DNA of 64,000 nucleotides, from positions 2,108,001-2,172,000 of the forward strand of contig NZ_CP017603.1 of the NCBI RefSeq assembly GCF_001854185.1, given 5' to 3'. The notes below the pieces were generated by a model. That model searched no databases, was not told the origin of the DNA, and saw only the letters and a program-made list of their open reading frames with translations. The DNA comes from Clostridium formicaceticum (GTDB taxonomy: Bacteria; Bacillota; Clostridia; Peptostreptococcales; Natronincolaceae). Each line of letters starts with the position of its first letter. Position 1 is the stretch's first letter. Below are positions 53,763-62,266 of this stretch, in pieces. Made by a program: the position numbers and the translations under genes.

Positions 53763-55511
53763 ATGAAAATTATTGTGGGACAAGGGAGCTGTGGTATTGC
53801 TGCTGGGGCAAACAAGGTTTATGCAGCAATAGAAGGCGAACTTAAAAAAAGAAATTTAGAAGTACAGCTAACACTAACCGGTTGTATAGGTATGTGTTAT
53901 TTAGAGCCTATCATTGATGTAATCGATGATGGGGGAAAAAAGACCACCTATGTTATGGTAACACCAGAAATGGTAGAAGAAATTATTGAAGCTGCTACAA
54001 CGAATAGTACAGTAGAAAAATATAGTATTTCAGAAAATGATCAGCGTATTTTGGAAAAACAGCACAGAATTGCTCTGAGAAACTGCGGGATGATGAATCC
54101 GGAAAACATAGATGAGTATATTGATAGAGGTGGTTATAAGGCTGCAGAGGTATGTATTACAAGTAAAACCCCTCAGGAGGTTATTGAAGAAATAAAGATT
54201 TCAGGGCTTAGAGGTAGAGGTGGTGCAGGATTCCCCACATGGTTTAAATGGAACGCTGCACAGCAATCACCAGGAAACACGAAGTACATTATTTGTAATG
54301 CAGATGAGGGAGATCCTGGTGCATTTATGGATAGAAGTATTCTTGAGGGAGATCCACATAGTGTCATCGAGGGGATGTTAATAGGTGGTTATGCAATAGG
54401 AGCTACTGAAGGGGTTATCTATGTAAGAGCTGAGTACCCACTTGCCATCGTACGTCTTAAAAAAGCGATAGAGCAGGCAAGAGAAAGAGGTTATTTAGGT
54501 AAAAATCTCTTTGGTGAAAAACGTTTTCAGTTTGATATGAGAATTAAAGCAGGGGCGGGTGCCTTTGTATGCGGTGAAGAAACAGCTTTAATTGCTTCCC
54601 TAGAAGGTGAAAGAGGAATGCCAAGATTAAAACCACCCTTCCCTGCGCAAAAAGGTTACTGGCAAAAACCGTCTAATATCAATAATGTAGAAACTTTGGC
54701 CAATGTACCTTGGATCTTAGCCAATGGAGGAAAAGCCTTTGCTGCTATGGGAACAGAACAAAGTAAAGGAACAAAGGTTTTTGCTTTAACAGGTAAAATC
54801 AATAAAGGTGGCTTAGTAGAGGTACCAATGGGTATTCCCTTAAAGGAAGTTATCTTTGATATAGGTGGAGGGATTGCTAACGATAAAACTTTTAAGGCAG
54901 TACAAATGGGAGGACCTTCCGGAGGATGTATTCCTCATTACCTTTTAGATACACCGGTAGATTATGATTCTATCATGAAAACAGGAGCAATCATGGGTTC
55001 TGGTGGTATGGTAGTTATGGATGAAACTACCTGTATGGTAGACATGGCACGATTCTTTTTAGACTTTACCCGTAAAGAATCCTGTGGAAAATGTATTCAT
55101 TGTAGAATTGGAACAAAGAGGATGCTAGAAATACTAACCCGTCTTTGTGAAGGAGAAGGAAAAGACGGAGATATAGAACTTTTAGAGGAGTTAGGTACAA
55201 AGATTAAAGAGGGCTCCTTATGTGGATTAGGTCAGACGGCGCCAAATCCTGTTTTAAGTACGATTCAATACTTTAGAGATGAATATGAGAAACACATTTA
55301 TGATAAAAAGTGTCCTGCGAAGCAATGTTCTAACCTACTGACTTTTACGATATTAGAAAATTGTATTGGATGTGGACTTTGTGCAAGAAACTGTCCTGCT
55401 GATGCAATTGTTGGAGAAAGAAAAGAAGTGCATAGTATTCTTCAAGAGAAGTGTGTTAAGTGCGGTAAGTGTGAAGAAGTCTGCAAATTTGGTGCAGTAG
55501 AAATACAGTAG
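53763..55511 (+). CDS. NuoF-like NADH/FMN subunit with two C-terminal [4Fe-4S]
   Basis: 582 aa. Residues 1-110 are a NuoE-like 2Fe-2S domain, then the FMN/NAD(H) domain (about 140-420; GLRGRGGAGFPTWFKW, EGDPGAFMDRS, GAGAFVCGEETALI). ESCGKCIHCRIGTKRM (about 438) binds the [4Fe-4S] cluster N3. The C-terminus has two ferredoxin motifs CIGCGLCARNCPADAI and CVKCGKCEEVCKFGAV. The extra C-terminal ferredoxin is typical of electron-bifurcating NADH-dependent enzymes (HydB, StnB). Confidence 0.93.
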   Translation: MKIIVGQGSCGIAAGANKVYAAIEGELKKRNLEVQLTLTGCIGMCYLEPIIDVIDDGGKKTTYVMVTPEMVEEIIEAATTNSTVEKYSISENDQRILEKQHRIALRNCGMMNPENIDEYIDRGGYKAAEVCITSKTPQEVIEEIKISGLRGRGGAGFPTWFKWNAAQQSPGNTKYIICNADEGDPGAFMDRSILEGDPHSVIEGMLIGGYAIGATEGVIYVRAEYPLAIVRLKKAIEQARERGYLGKNLFGEKRFQFDMRIKAGAGAFVCGEETALIASLEGERGMPRLKPPFPAQKGYWQKPSNINNVETLANVPWILANGGKAFAAMGTEQSKGTKVFALTGKINKGGLVEVPMGIPLKEVIFDIGGGIANDKTFKAVQMGGPSGGCIPHYLLDTPVDYDSIMKTGAIMGSGGMVVMDETTCMVDMARFFLDFTRKESCGKCIHCRIGTKRMLEILTRLCEGEGKDGDIELLEELGTKIKEGSLCGLGQTAPNPVLSTIQYFRDEYEKHIYDKKCPAKQCSNLLTFTILENCIGCGLCARNCPADAIVGERKEVHSILQEKCVKCGKCEEVCKFGAVEIQ

Positions 55512-55531
55512 CAGGATAGGGGGGAAAATAT

Positions 55532-58500
55532 ATGACAAAATTAAGACTTAACATAAATGGAAAAGAAGTGATTGGATACAAAGGTCAAACAGTTTTAGAA
55601 ATAGCTAAGGCAAATGGAATTGACATTCCTACCCTTTGTCATGATGAAAGAGTAAAGGCCTATGGTTCCTGTGGACTTTGTGTTGTTGAAGTAGCAGGTG
55701 TTCCAAAATTACTAAGATCTTGCGCTACTGAAGCTAGTGATGGTATGGTGGTTCAGACCAACACACCAAAAATAAAAGGTTCTAGAAAAATGGCGCTAGA
55801 GCTTCTATTATCTGACCATGTAGGGGATTGTCGTCCTCCTTGTGTGACAGCCTGTCCAGCTAAAACCGATTGTCAAGGTTATGTAGGTTTAATCGCCAAT
55901 GGTCAATATAAGGAAGCAGTAAAATTAATCAAAGAACAATTACCATTACCAGCCAGTGTTGGTAGAGTATGCCCTCATCCTTGTGAGGACGCATGTAGAA
56001 GAAAATTGGTGGATGAACCTGTATCGATTATGTGGTTAAAGAGATTTGTAGCAGATATTGATCTTAGAGATGAAGAAGAGTTTATACCAGAAATCAAGCC
56101 AGCTACCGGGAAAAGAATTGCTGTAGTAGGAGGCGGTCCTAGTGGTCTTACTGCCGCTTATTATCTAGCTAAGGAAGGACACAAAGTTGTTATTTATGAG
56201 GCTATGCCAGAACTAGGGGGGATGTTGCGTTATGGAATCCCTCAATATCGCCTTCCAAAAGAAGTGCTAAACAAAGAAATTGCTATTATTGAAAAAATGG
56301 GCGTAAAAATGCTGACAGGTATAAAGATTGGTACTGATGTAAAATTAGACCATCTTAGAGAAACCTTTGATGCAGTATACCTTTCCATAGGCGCATGGCA
56401 AAGTACGAAGCTAAACTGTCCTGGAGAAGATTTAGAAGGTGTTATTGGAGGTATTGAATTTTTAACGAAGTTTGCCATCAATGAGCCTATTAAAACAGGA
56501 AATAGAATTGCCGTAGTAGGTGGAGGAAATACCGCTATGGATGCTTGTAGAACAGCTATGAGGTTAGGTGCTAAAGAGGTATATGCTATCTACCGTAGAA
56601 CAAAAGTAGAAATGCCAGCAGAGGATGTAGAGGTAGAAGAAGCAGAAGAAGAAGGCATCACCTTCAAGTTTCTTGTGAATCCAATTGAAATTATTGGAGA
56701 AAACGGAAAGGTATCGAAAATAAGGCTTCAAAAGATGCAATTAGGAGAGCCCGATGCAAAGGGCAGAAGAAGACCTGTACCTATTGAAGGGGAAGAAGAA
56801 ATCATTGAGGTAGATTCTGTTATTGCTTCCATAGGACAGGCAGTAGATATTCAAGGATTTGAAGATGTACAACTGACAAATTGGGGTACCATTTATGCTG
56901 ATGAAAACAGCTTCCTTACAAACTTACCAGGAGTATTTGCTGGGGGAGATGGAACAAACAATGGACCATCCATAGCCATAGAAGCAATCGCTGACGGTAA
57001 AAAGGCTGCAGGCGTAATATGTAGATATTTAGAGGGTGAAATCGTACCTTATAAAGAGCCTTACTATGTAACTAATGAAGGATTAACAGAAGTTGATTTT
57101 GAAGATAGAGTGAAAGAGCATAGACCTTTTATGCCACATCTTTCTCCAGAGTTTAGAAAAACAAACTTTGAGGAGATTGTAGCGGGATATACGGAAGAAG
57201 ATGCTAAGAGAGATGCAAACCGTTGTCTTGAGTGTGGATGTCATGATGTATTTGAATGTAAATTGATTCAATACGCAAACCAATATGAGGTAGCGCCAGA
57301 CAGAGTAGCTGGTGAAGTACACCATCGACAAGAAGAGGATGACCATCCATTCATCCTAAGAAACCCTGATAAGTGTATTTTATGTGGACTTTGTGCTAGG
57401 GTTTGTGATGAAGTGATAGGGGTTTCTGCTATAGGCTTGATGAACAGAGGCTTTGATACCATTGTTGAACCAGCCTTTGAATTGCCTCTAAAGAAAACCG
57501 GCTGTATATCCTGTGGCCAGTGTGTCAGTGTATGCCCAACCGGGGCGTTACAGGAGAGATTAAGTATTGAGAAATCTGTGCCAGTTCAAACACAGACTAC
57601 CCATACAATTTGTTCTCATTGTAGTGTGGGATGTAATATTGACCTTAACATCAAGGGAGATATGTTGGTTAGATCTTTACCAAATAGGGAAAATGATGTT
57701 ACTGATGGCTTATTGTGTGTGAAGGGTAGATTTGGTTTTGACATTGCACAAAAAGGCAAGCGATTAACAAAGCCACTGATCAGAAAAGAAGGAGAGCTGC
57801 AAGAAGTATCTTGGGAAGAGGCCTTTATTTTCACTGCTAAAAAAGCACAGGCACTAACGCTATTACACGGTAGTCATTCTTTAGCACTTTCTGTTTCTGA
57901 TCGATACACCAATGAAGAAATTTATTTAATTTCTAAGTTTGGAAAAGAAGTATTAAAAACAGATCATTTATTTAGTTTCAATAAAGTCCACGGTGGTATC
58001 GAAAATGTACTGGGTTATGATGCTTCTACCAATGCCTTTGATGAACTGCTTTCAACAGAAACCATTTTATTGATAGGTTCAGACATTATGAAAAACCACA
58101 CAATTGCTGGACTTAAAGTGAAAAAGGCAGTTGAAAATGGAGCAAAGCTAGTTGTAATCAATCCTTTTGAATCTCAGGCAGATGAATGGGCACAGATGAA
58201 AGTAAATCCTTCCAACACCCTTGGATTCTTAAAGGAAATCATAAAAGCCTTAATTGAAAAGGGAAGTGTGACAAAAGAGCAACAAGTAGCAGGCTTTGAA
58301 GAATTAAAGAAGGATTTAGAAGACATCGTGGTTAGCGAAGCCGCAAGAGAAATAGCAGATGTATATGGAAATGCTAAACAAGCTATGATTGTATTTGAAC
58401 AAAATCAAATCACGGCAGATGCAGCAAAACTTCTAGCAAATATGGCAGTTGTTTCAGGACACATTGGTAAAGCTAGAAGCGGAATCATTCAGCTTAAACC

Positions 58501-59113
58501 AAACAGTAATAGCCAAGGCCTTAGTGATATGGGTATTCATAAGAATGCTGCGGAGATTGTAAAAGGTATTGAAGCTAAAGAAATCAAAGGGCTACTGGTA
58601 TTTGGAGAAGATGTACCTCATGTAGATCTGAAAGAACTGGACTTCTTAATGGTACAGGACACACATCTAACAGAAACCGCTAAAAAAGCGGATGTGGTAT
58701 TACCAGGAGTAAGTTTTGTAGAATCAAAAGGAACCTTTACAAATTCTGAAAGAAGAATACAAAGATTAAATCAAGGGATTCCTTCCATTGCAGGGTATGA
58801 AAACTGGGAGATTATTATTAAATTAGCTAATACCTTAAGCCAAAACCTTGAATACAGTCATCCTAATGAAATTTTACAAGAAATTTCTAAAAATAAAGCA
58901 GAGTACTTTGGTATCCATAAAGCATTAGAAAAAACCAGTAGCTTGTGGCCCGTAAATCAAAGTCCTATTCTTTACACTGATGGATTTAACTTTGAAGATA
59001 AAAAGGCTAAATTGCAAGTTGTTGGAGATGGATTATTGTTTGAAGAAAGTGTCAATACAAATAATCTCACCAATGCATTTATCGCTTTACTGGAAGAACA
59101 AGAAGTTCTTTAA
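55532..59113 (+). CDS. fused 2Fe-2S / GltD-like flavoprotein / ferredoxin / NuoG-like subunit, Stn-type transhydrogenase
   Basis: 1193 aa. Domain order: plant-type 2Fe-2S (Cys about 36, 47, 50, 64), GltD/NfnL-like FAD and NADP(H) oxidoreductase (about 105-540; VVGGGPSGLTAAYYL, VVGGGNTAMDACRTA), two ferredoxin motifs (CILCGLC at 614, CISCGQC at 656), then a NuoG/FdhA-like domain with CSHCSVGCN (693) and CVKG. The molybdopterin-type Cys/Sec active-site residue is missing (FNKVHGGIENVLG at that place), so it is not a formate dehydrogenase. The order matches StnC of Sporomusa-type Nfn. Confidence 0.85.
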   Translation: MTKLRLNINGKEVIGYKGQTVLEIAKANGIDIPTLCHDERVKAYGSCGLCVVEVAGVPKLLRSCATEASDGMVVQTNTPKIKGSRKMALELLLSDHVGDCRPPCVTACPAKTDCQGYVGLIANGQYKEAVKLIKEQLPLPASVGRVCPHPCEDACRRKLVDEPVSIMWLKRFVADIDLRDEEEFIPEIKPATGKRIAVVGGGPSGLTAAYYLAKEGHKVVIYEAMPELGGMLRYGIPQYRLPKEVLNKEIAIIEKMGVKMLTGIKIGTDVKLDHLRETFDAVYLSIGAWQSTKLNCPGEDLEGVIGGIEFLTKFAINEPIKTGNRIAVVGGGNTAMDACRTAMRLGAKEVYAIYRRTKVEMPAEDVEVEEAEEEGITFKFLVNPIEIIGENGKVSKIRLQKMQLGEPDAKGRRRPVPIEGEEEIIEVDSVIASIGQAVDIQGFEDVQLTNWGTIYADENSFLTNLPGVFAGGDGTNNGPSIAIEAIADGKKAAGVICRYLEGEIVPYKEPYYVTNEGLTEVDFEDRVKEHRPFMPHLSPEFRKTNFEEIVAGYTEEDAKRDANRCLECGCHDVFECKLIQYANQYEVAPDRVAGEVHHRQEEDDHPFILRNPDKCILCGLCARVCDEVIGVSAIGLMNRGFDTIVEPAFELPLKKTGCISCGQCVSVCPTGALQERLSIEKSVPVQTQTTHTICSHCSVGCNIDLNIKGDMLVRSLPNRENDVTDGLLCVKGRFGFDIAQKGKRLTKPLIRKEGELQEVSWEEAFIFTAKKAQALTLLHGSHSLALSVSDRYTNEEIYLISKFGKEVLKTDHLFSFNKVHGGIENVLGYDASTNAFDELLSTETILLIGSDIMKNHTIAGLKVKKAVENGAKLVVINPFESQADEWAQMKVNPSNTLGFLKEIIKALIEKGSVTKEQQVAGFEELKKDLEDIVVSEAAREIADVYGNAKQAMIVFEQNQITADAAKLLANMAVVSGHIGKARSGIIQLKPNSNSQGLSDMGIHKNAAEIVKGIEAKEIKGLLVFGEDVPHVDLKELDFLMVQDTHLTETAKKADVVLPGVSFVESKGTFTNSERRIQRLNQGIPSIAGYENWEIIIKLANTLSQNLEYSHPNEILQEISKNKAEYFGIHKALEKTSSLWPVNQSPILYTDGFNFEDKKAKLQVVGDGLLFEESVNTNNLTNAFIALLEEQEVL

Positions 59114-59197
59114 GAATCTAAAAAAAGATGAAGTTTCTTTGAAAAAAACAAACTATTCATACGGAAAACACCATGCTTATATGCATGGTGTTTTTTT
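59015..59197 (+). repeat. 183-bp perfect direct repeat, copy 1
   Basis: Covers the last 99 bp of the 1193-aa gene plus its terminator. Identical to 61226-61408. Upstream of the repeat the second copy stays related but diverged for about 30 bp. Confidence 0.95.
59163..59197 (+). terminator. terminator of the complex operon
   Basis: AAACACCATGCATAT-type stem (AACACCATGC and GCATGGTGTT) followed by TTTTTTT. It is the last part of the 183-bp direct repeat. Confidence 0.9.
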
Positions 59198-59353
59198 ATC
59201 GAATAGGACATGATAATGACCGAATATGCAAAATGGATTGTTTTGGAAAAAGGAAGATGATACATTTAATTTAAGAAATACAAACCAAATTTAATTCTAA
59301 ATCATATATATGATTATTAAATAAAGAGAATCAAATGGCACCTAAACTTTTTT

Positions 59354-59435
59354 GTTCCCATAAACTCCCTTTTCGTTCCCATAAACTCCCATTTTGTTCC
59401 ATATATATTTAAAAATGGAAATCATCTGATATAAT
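59354..59435 (+). promoter_or_regulatory. three 21-bp-period GTTCC repeats with downstream -10 box
   Basis: GTTCCCATAAACTCCC starts at 59354 and 59375, and a third GTTCC at 59396, all exactly 21 bp apart. A TATAAT is at 59430-59435 with no -35. Repeats of about 9 bp at 21-bp steps are the layout of LytTR-type (AgrA/ComE) activator sites. Confidence 0.55.
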
Positions 59436-59508
59436 AAGGATGTACTTACTAATACAAGATAGATTTTTAAATTGAAAAAGGCAGAAATTAAAAATTAGAT
59501 GCAAGGAG

Positions 59509-59724
59509 ATGAGATGTTATAAAACTGAAACAAGTACAAAAAGCATAAAAGGGGTTGATAGAAATATATTTAAAAAAATAAAACAAGTCGAACATCTTGA
59601 ATTAATTAGCACTTATGTATTTGAATTTTCCAGTGTTGATGAGGTAGATAAAGAAGTAGATGTATTTAACGCTTATGTAGAAGTTGTTTATGCTGAAGCA
59701 AATTATTTGAAAAGTCAAAATTAG
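59509..59724 (+). CDS. 71-residue reading frame, doubtful gene
   Basis: AAGGAG lies only 3 bases before the ATG, and a second ATG (59514) ends at once. The protein is helix-rich, with no recognised family. It could be a remnant or a short unknown protein of the inserted segment. Confidence 0.3.
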   Translation: MRCYKTETSTKSIKGVDRNIFKKIKQVEHLELISTYVFEFSSVDEVDKEVDVFNAYVEVVYAEANYLKSQN

Positions 59725-59818
59725 ATTAAATTTCATTCTGGGTTTTTAGTTTAATCTATTATTGGTTATAAATTTAACTCTAAATCATACAAAATAATAC
59801 AAATGAAAGGGTGATTCT

Positions 59819-59845
59819 ATGCTTGATGTGGGTCCACCAATTTAG
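59819..59845 (+). CDS. 8-codon micro-ORF before a stem-loop, candidate leader
   Basis: ATG encodes MLDVGPPI then TAG, with GAAAGGGTG before it. The stem-loop at 59849-59897 (GGCTTTTGT/ACAAAAGCC plus CCTAAT/ATTAGG) follows 3 nt after the stop, which suggests a leader peptide with attenuation. This is inference; translation is unproven. Confidence 0.25.
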   Translation: MLDVGPPI

Positions 59846-59848
59846 ATA

Positions 59849-59897
59849 GGCTTTTGTGTCGCCTAATACTTGCTTAGCATTAGGATGTACAAAAGCC
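59849..59897 (+). ncRNA. stem-loop in the leader of the secreted-protein genes
   Basis: GGCTTTTGT/ACAAAAGCC (9 bp) and GCCTAAT/ATTAGG (6 bp) with an inner loop. No T-run follows, so it is not a simple terminator. Confidence 0.5.
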
Positions 59898-59972
59898 AAT
59901 AGGAAGAAGATTTACTGATCAAAGTGTAGTATTAATTGTAAGATAATAAATAAGATGAGAAGGTGACGAGAA

Positions 59973-60413
59973 TTGAAAAAATTTAATCTCTTTATAGTAA
60001 CTTTTCTTATAGCCCTTATTTTTTCAGCAAGTATCACAGCAGTTTTTGCAACTGTGGCAGAAGGGGAAAAAAAGGATTTAACAGTGAATGGTACATCTTA
60101 TTGGAACCAATCGTACATTCAACTTTGGGGATCTAAAATAGTTGCACGGTCTAAAGTGTCGTTAAAGAGTGGATCTAGCTTGCCTGTAGGTTATTTAGGG
60201 GTTTTATCACGAATGTATAAAGACGATGGTGTTCTTAAAACTGCTAATGCAGAGTGGGAATATAATAGTTCTCCTGCTTTCAGTTATGATGTGCCGACTA
60301 CCTATATTTCTGATTCAGGTACTTATTATAGTTATGGACTAACTAGGATTTTTAACGGAAGTGGTTATACTCAACATACTACGAACAGAAGTCCAAGTTT
60401 AAAACTTGATTAA
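59973..60413 (+). CDS. small secreted protein, family unknown
   Basis: 146 aa from a TTG start with GAGAAGGTG upstream. A signal peptide (FIVTFLIALIFSASITAVF, cleavage after FA) is followed by about 115 residues rich in Ser, Tyr, Gly and Thr (YYSYGLTRIFNGSGYTQHTT), with no Cys. The composition resembles short secreted bacteriocin-like or surface proteins but no motif is recognised. It overlaps the reading frame of the next gene region by closeness, forming an operon. Confidence 0.55.
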   Translation: MKKFNLFIVTFLIALIFSASITAVFATVAEGEKKDLTVNGTSYWNQSYIQLWGSKIVARSKVSLKSGSSLPVGYLGVLSRMYKDDGVLKTANAEWEYNSSPAFSYDVPTTYISDSGTYYSYGLTRIFNGSGYTQHTTNRSPSLKLD

Positions 60414-60435
60414 GGATAGGAGGTGTAAATATTCT

Positions 60436-60954
60436 ATGAAAAAATTACAAATTACTATTATAGTTGCTGTTGCTCTCATTATTGGCACTATGGTCGGTTC
60501 TTTTAGCATTAATTATGCTATGACTAATAATTTGTTTTATCAAAAGAATTATGATATAAATGAAGAAGGTCAACTTTATTCTGTCCACAATAATGAAATA
60601 ATAACTGAAGAAAACTTTGATTCTTCCTTAGTTTACAAGGTTAATGAAAATGGGCAGACATACGGATCCTCTCTTTATGCAGTTTCTTTTGAAACCGAGC
60701 CTGACTTAATTCTTGCGGAAGGTATTGATGGTACTACAGGGTATGTCTATGCTGCCGACTTATATGGAAAAGCACCAAAAAATCCTCAGGAAGCTATTGC
60801 AATGCAAAAAGCAAACACTGATCAAGAGCGGTTTATTCCACTTTACGCATCCGATGGAAAAACAGTAATAGGAGAGTTTAGAATGTCTTCTGTAATAGAA
60901 GAAGATATTACTATAACCACAGTAGAAGACGTTAATTTAAATGATACTCCTTAA
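60436..60954 (+). CDS. small secreted/membrane-anchored protein with PDLI..EG..GTTGYV repeat domain
   Basis: 172 aa from the ATG at 60436 (ATAGGAGG upstream). An N-terminal membrane helix (ITIIVAVALIIGTMVGSFSI) is followed by a domain with QTYGSSLYAVSFETEPDLIL, GTTGYVYAADLYGKAPKNPQ and IPLYASDGKTVIGEF. This motif set recurs in short secreted proteins of Bacillus and relatives, sometimes misannotated as BlaR1-like. Its function is unknown. A terminator at 61133-61179 ends the two-gene unit. Confidence 0.6.
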   Translation: MKKLQITIIVAVALIIGTMVGSFSINYAMTNNLFYQKNYDINEEGQLYSVHNNEIITEENFDSSLVYKVNENGQTYGSSLYAVSFETEPDLILAEGIDGTTGYVYAADLYGKAPKNPQEAIAMQKANTDQERFIPLYASDGKTVIGEFRMSSVIEEDITITTVEDVNLNDTP

Positions 60955-61132
60955 ATACATTTAAATAACATTGTGATGAAGATAATGAATCACCAGTAGT
61001 GTACTGCCCTCCAGATGTTAAACAATAAAATCAGTTCAACCACAAATTTTGTGAAACAATAATATTTCCATAAATTTCATTACCATGGTGTTTATTAAAT
61101 CAAGCAAGTAGCAAGTATGTTGAATTAATTAG

Positions 61133-61180
61133 CCTTCAATGGTAGAATGTAGTTATTCTATCATTGAAGGTTTTGTTTTG
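61133..61180 (+). terminator. terminator of the secreted-protein operon
   Basis: CCTTCAATGGTAGAAT and ATTCTATCATTGAAGG form a 15-16 bp stem followed by TTTTGTTTT. Confidence 0.85.
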
Positions 61181-61199
61181 ACCAAGATAAGAAGGTATA

Positions 61200-61324
61200 G
61201 CTTTGACGATAAGCAAGATAGATTACAAGTTGTTGGAGATGGATTATTGTTTGAAGAAAGTGTCAATACAAATAATCTCACCAATGCATTTATCGCTTTA
61301 CTGGAAGAACAAGAAGTTCTTTAA
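61200..61324 (+). pseudogene. 3'-terminal fragment of the 1193-aa subunit gene
   Basis: SFDDKQDRLQVVGDG continues into the identical C-terminal sequence ending LEEQEVL. Only the last about 40 codons are present, without start codon or ribosome site. It is part of the second copy of the direct repeat and runs into the duplicated terminator. Confidence 0.85.
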
Positions 61325-61408
61325 GAATCTAAAAAAAGATGAAGTTTCTTTGAAAAAAACAAACTATTCATACGGAAAACACCATGCTTATATGCATGGT
61401 GTTTTTTT
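61226..61408 (+). repeat. 183-bp perfect direct repeat, copy 2
   Basis: Identical to 59015-59197, offset 2211 bp. Together the copies bracket the secreted-protein segment. Confidence 0.95.
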
Positions 61409-61602
61409 CACTTCGTAGTAAATGATACATATTAACTTAGTCCAATTATTTCTAAAATTCTCTTGAAGTGTCATTTTGAACAGTGTTTAAGAATCTTAGA
61501 CCCCAAAATAATACATTTAAAACTACTCCTACAATTTAGTTTAGTGGCAACTTAAGAAAAGTTTTGAAAATTATTAACCTATTAAAATATTGAATAAGAT
61601 TA

Positions 61603-61777
61603 TATAATAAACATGTTTACAAATTTAAAGAGCTATGATAGAATATTAACAAAGGCAATCATAGTTCCTCGGAATCATAGTAAAGTATGAAATTTTAGCC
61701 GTAGAAGATGAAACACTACATACCGAGGTAATTTTTTATTGAATAGTAAGGAAAACGATGTAAAAGGGGGTGAAAAA
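61603..61777 (+). promoter_or_regulatory. promoter and structured leader of trxA-grdA
   Basis: TATAAT at 61603-61608. The leader contains CTATGAT near 61632 that can pair with either of two ATCATAG copies (61658 and 61674), and a CCTCGG/CCGAGG stem (about 61667 and 61723) followed by TTTTTTATT. This allows mutually exclusive folds, one of which is a terminator. No riboswitch class is recognised. The rest of 61409-61602 is AT-rich and featureless. Confidence 0.45.
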
Positions 61778-62095
61778 ATGTTAGCAGTAGATAAAGATAC
61801 TTTTCAAACAGAAGTGTTAGAGGCGCAAGGGTATGTTCTTGTAGATTATTGGAGTGAGAGCTGCGAACCTTGTAAAGCATTAATGCCGTCTGTGATGGAA
61901 CTGTCTGAAAAATATAATAATAGTATAAAATTTTGCAAATTAGACACTACTAAAGCGAGAAGGTTAGCGATTAAAGAAAAAGTATTGGGCCTTCCTACAA
62001 TAGCTGTTTATAAAGATGGTAAAAAAATAGATGAGGTTACAAAAGAAGATGCTACAATAGAAAACATTGAGACGATGATCAAAAAGTATGCATAA
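61778..62095 (+). CDS. trxA: thioredoxin of the glycine reductase cluster
   Basis: 105 aa from the ATG at 61778 (AAAAGGGGGTG upstream). Thioredoxin fold with redox motif ESCEPC (residues 24-29) in place of WCGPC, similar to the CxPC variants linked to glycine reductase in amino-acid fermenters. cis-Pro in [12 protein letters not shown]. It reduces the selenoprotein complex. No trxB is adjacent. Confidence 0.9.
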   Translation: MLAVDKDTFQTEVLEAQGYVLVDYWSESCEPCKALMPSVMELSEKYNNSIKFCKLDTTKARRLAIKEKVLGLPTIAVYKDGKKIDEVTKEDATIENIETMIKKYA

Positions 62096-62266
62096 TACTA
62101 TTTACATAAGGTGATGCTTCCCCTATAATAATCACACTTTGTAGAACACATAAATCGTAAATATATTATGTATAAACTTAGGTCAAGTAATCAGTGGTGA
62201 AATCTGTTGCATAGTATTTTTCCATAAAAAGCATGAATATAATTAAGAAAAGAAAGGATGTTGAAA

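Noticed and set aside
55532-59113. Formate dehydrogenase catalytic subunit
   Set aside because: The active-site Cys/Sec is missing and the protein is fused to a GltD-like domain, so a NuoG/Stn-like electron-transfer subunit fits better.
61203-61418. Frame overlapping the repeat copy 2
   Set aside because: Identical frame exists opposite copy 1 in another frame of the same gene; it is a by-product of the repeat and terminator.
62101-62266. Possible glycine riboswitch between trxA and grdA
   Set aside because: The conserved glycine aptamer core was not found by reading; the segment is AT-rich and short.
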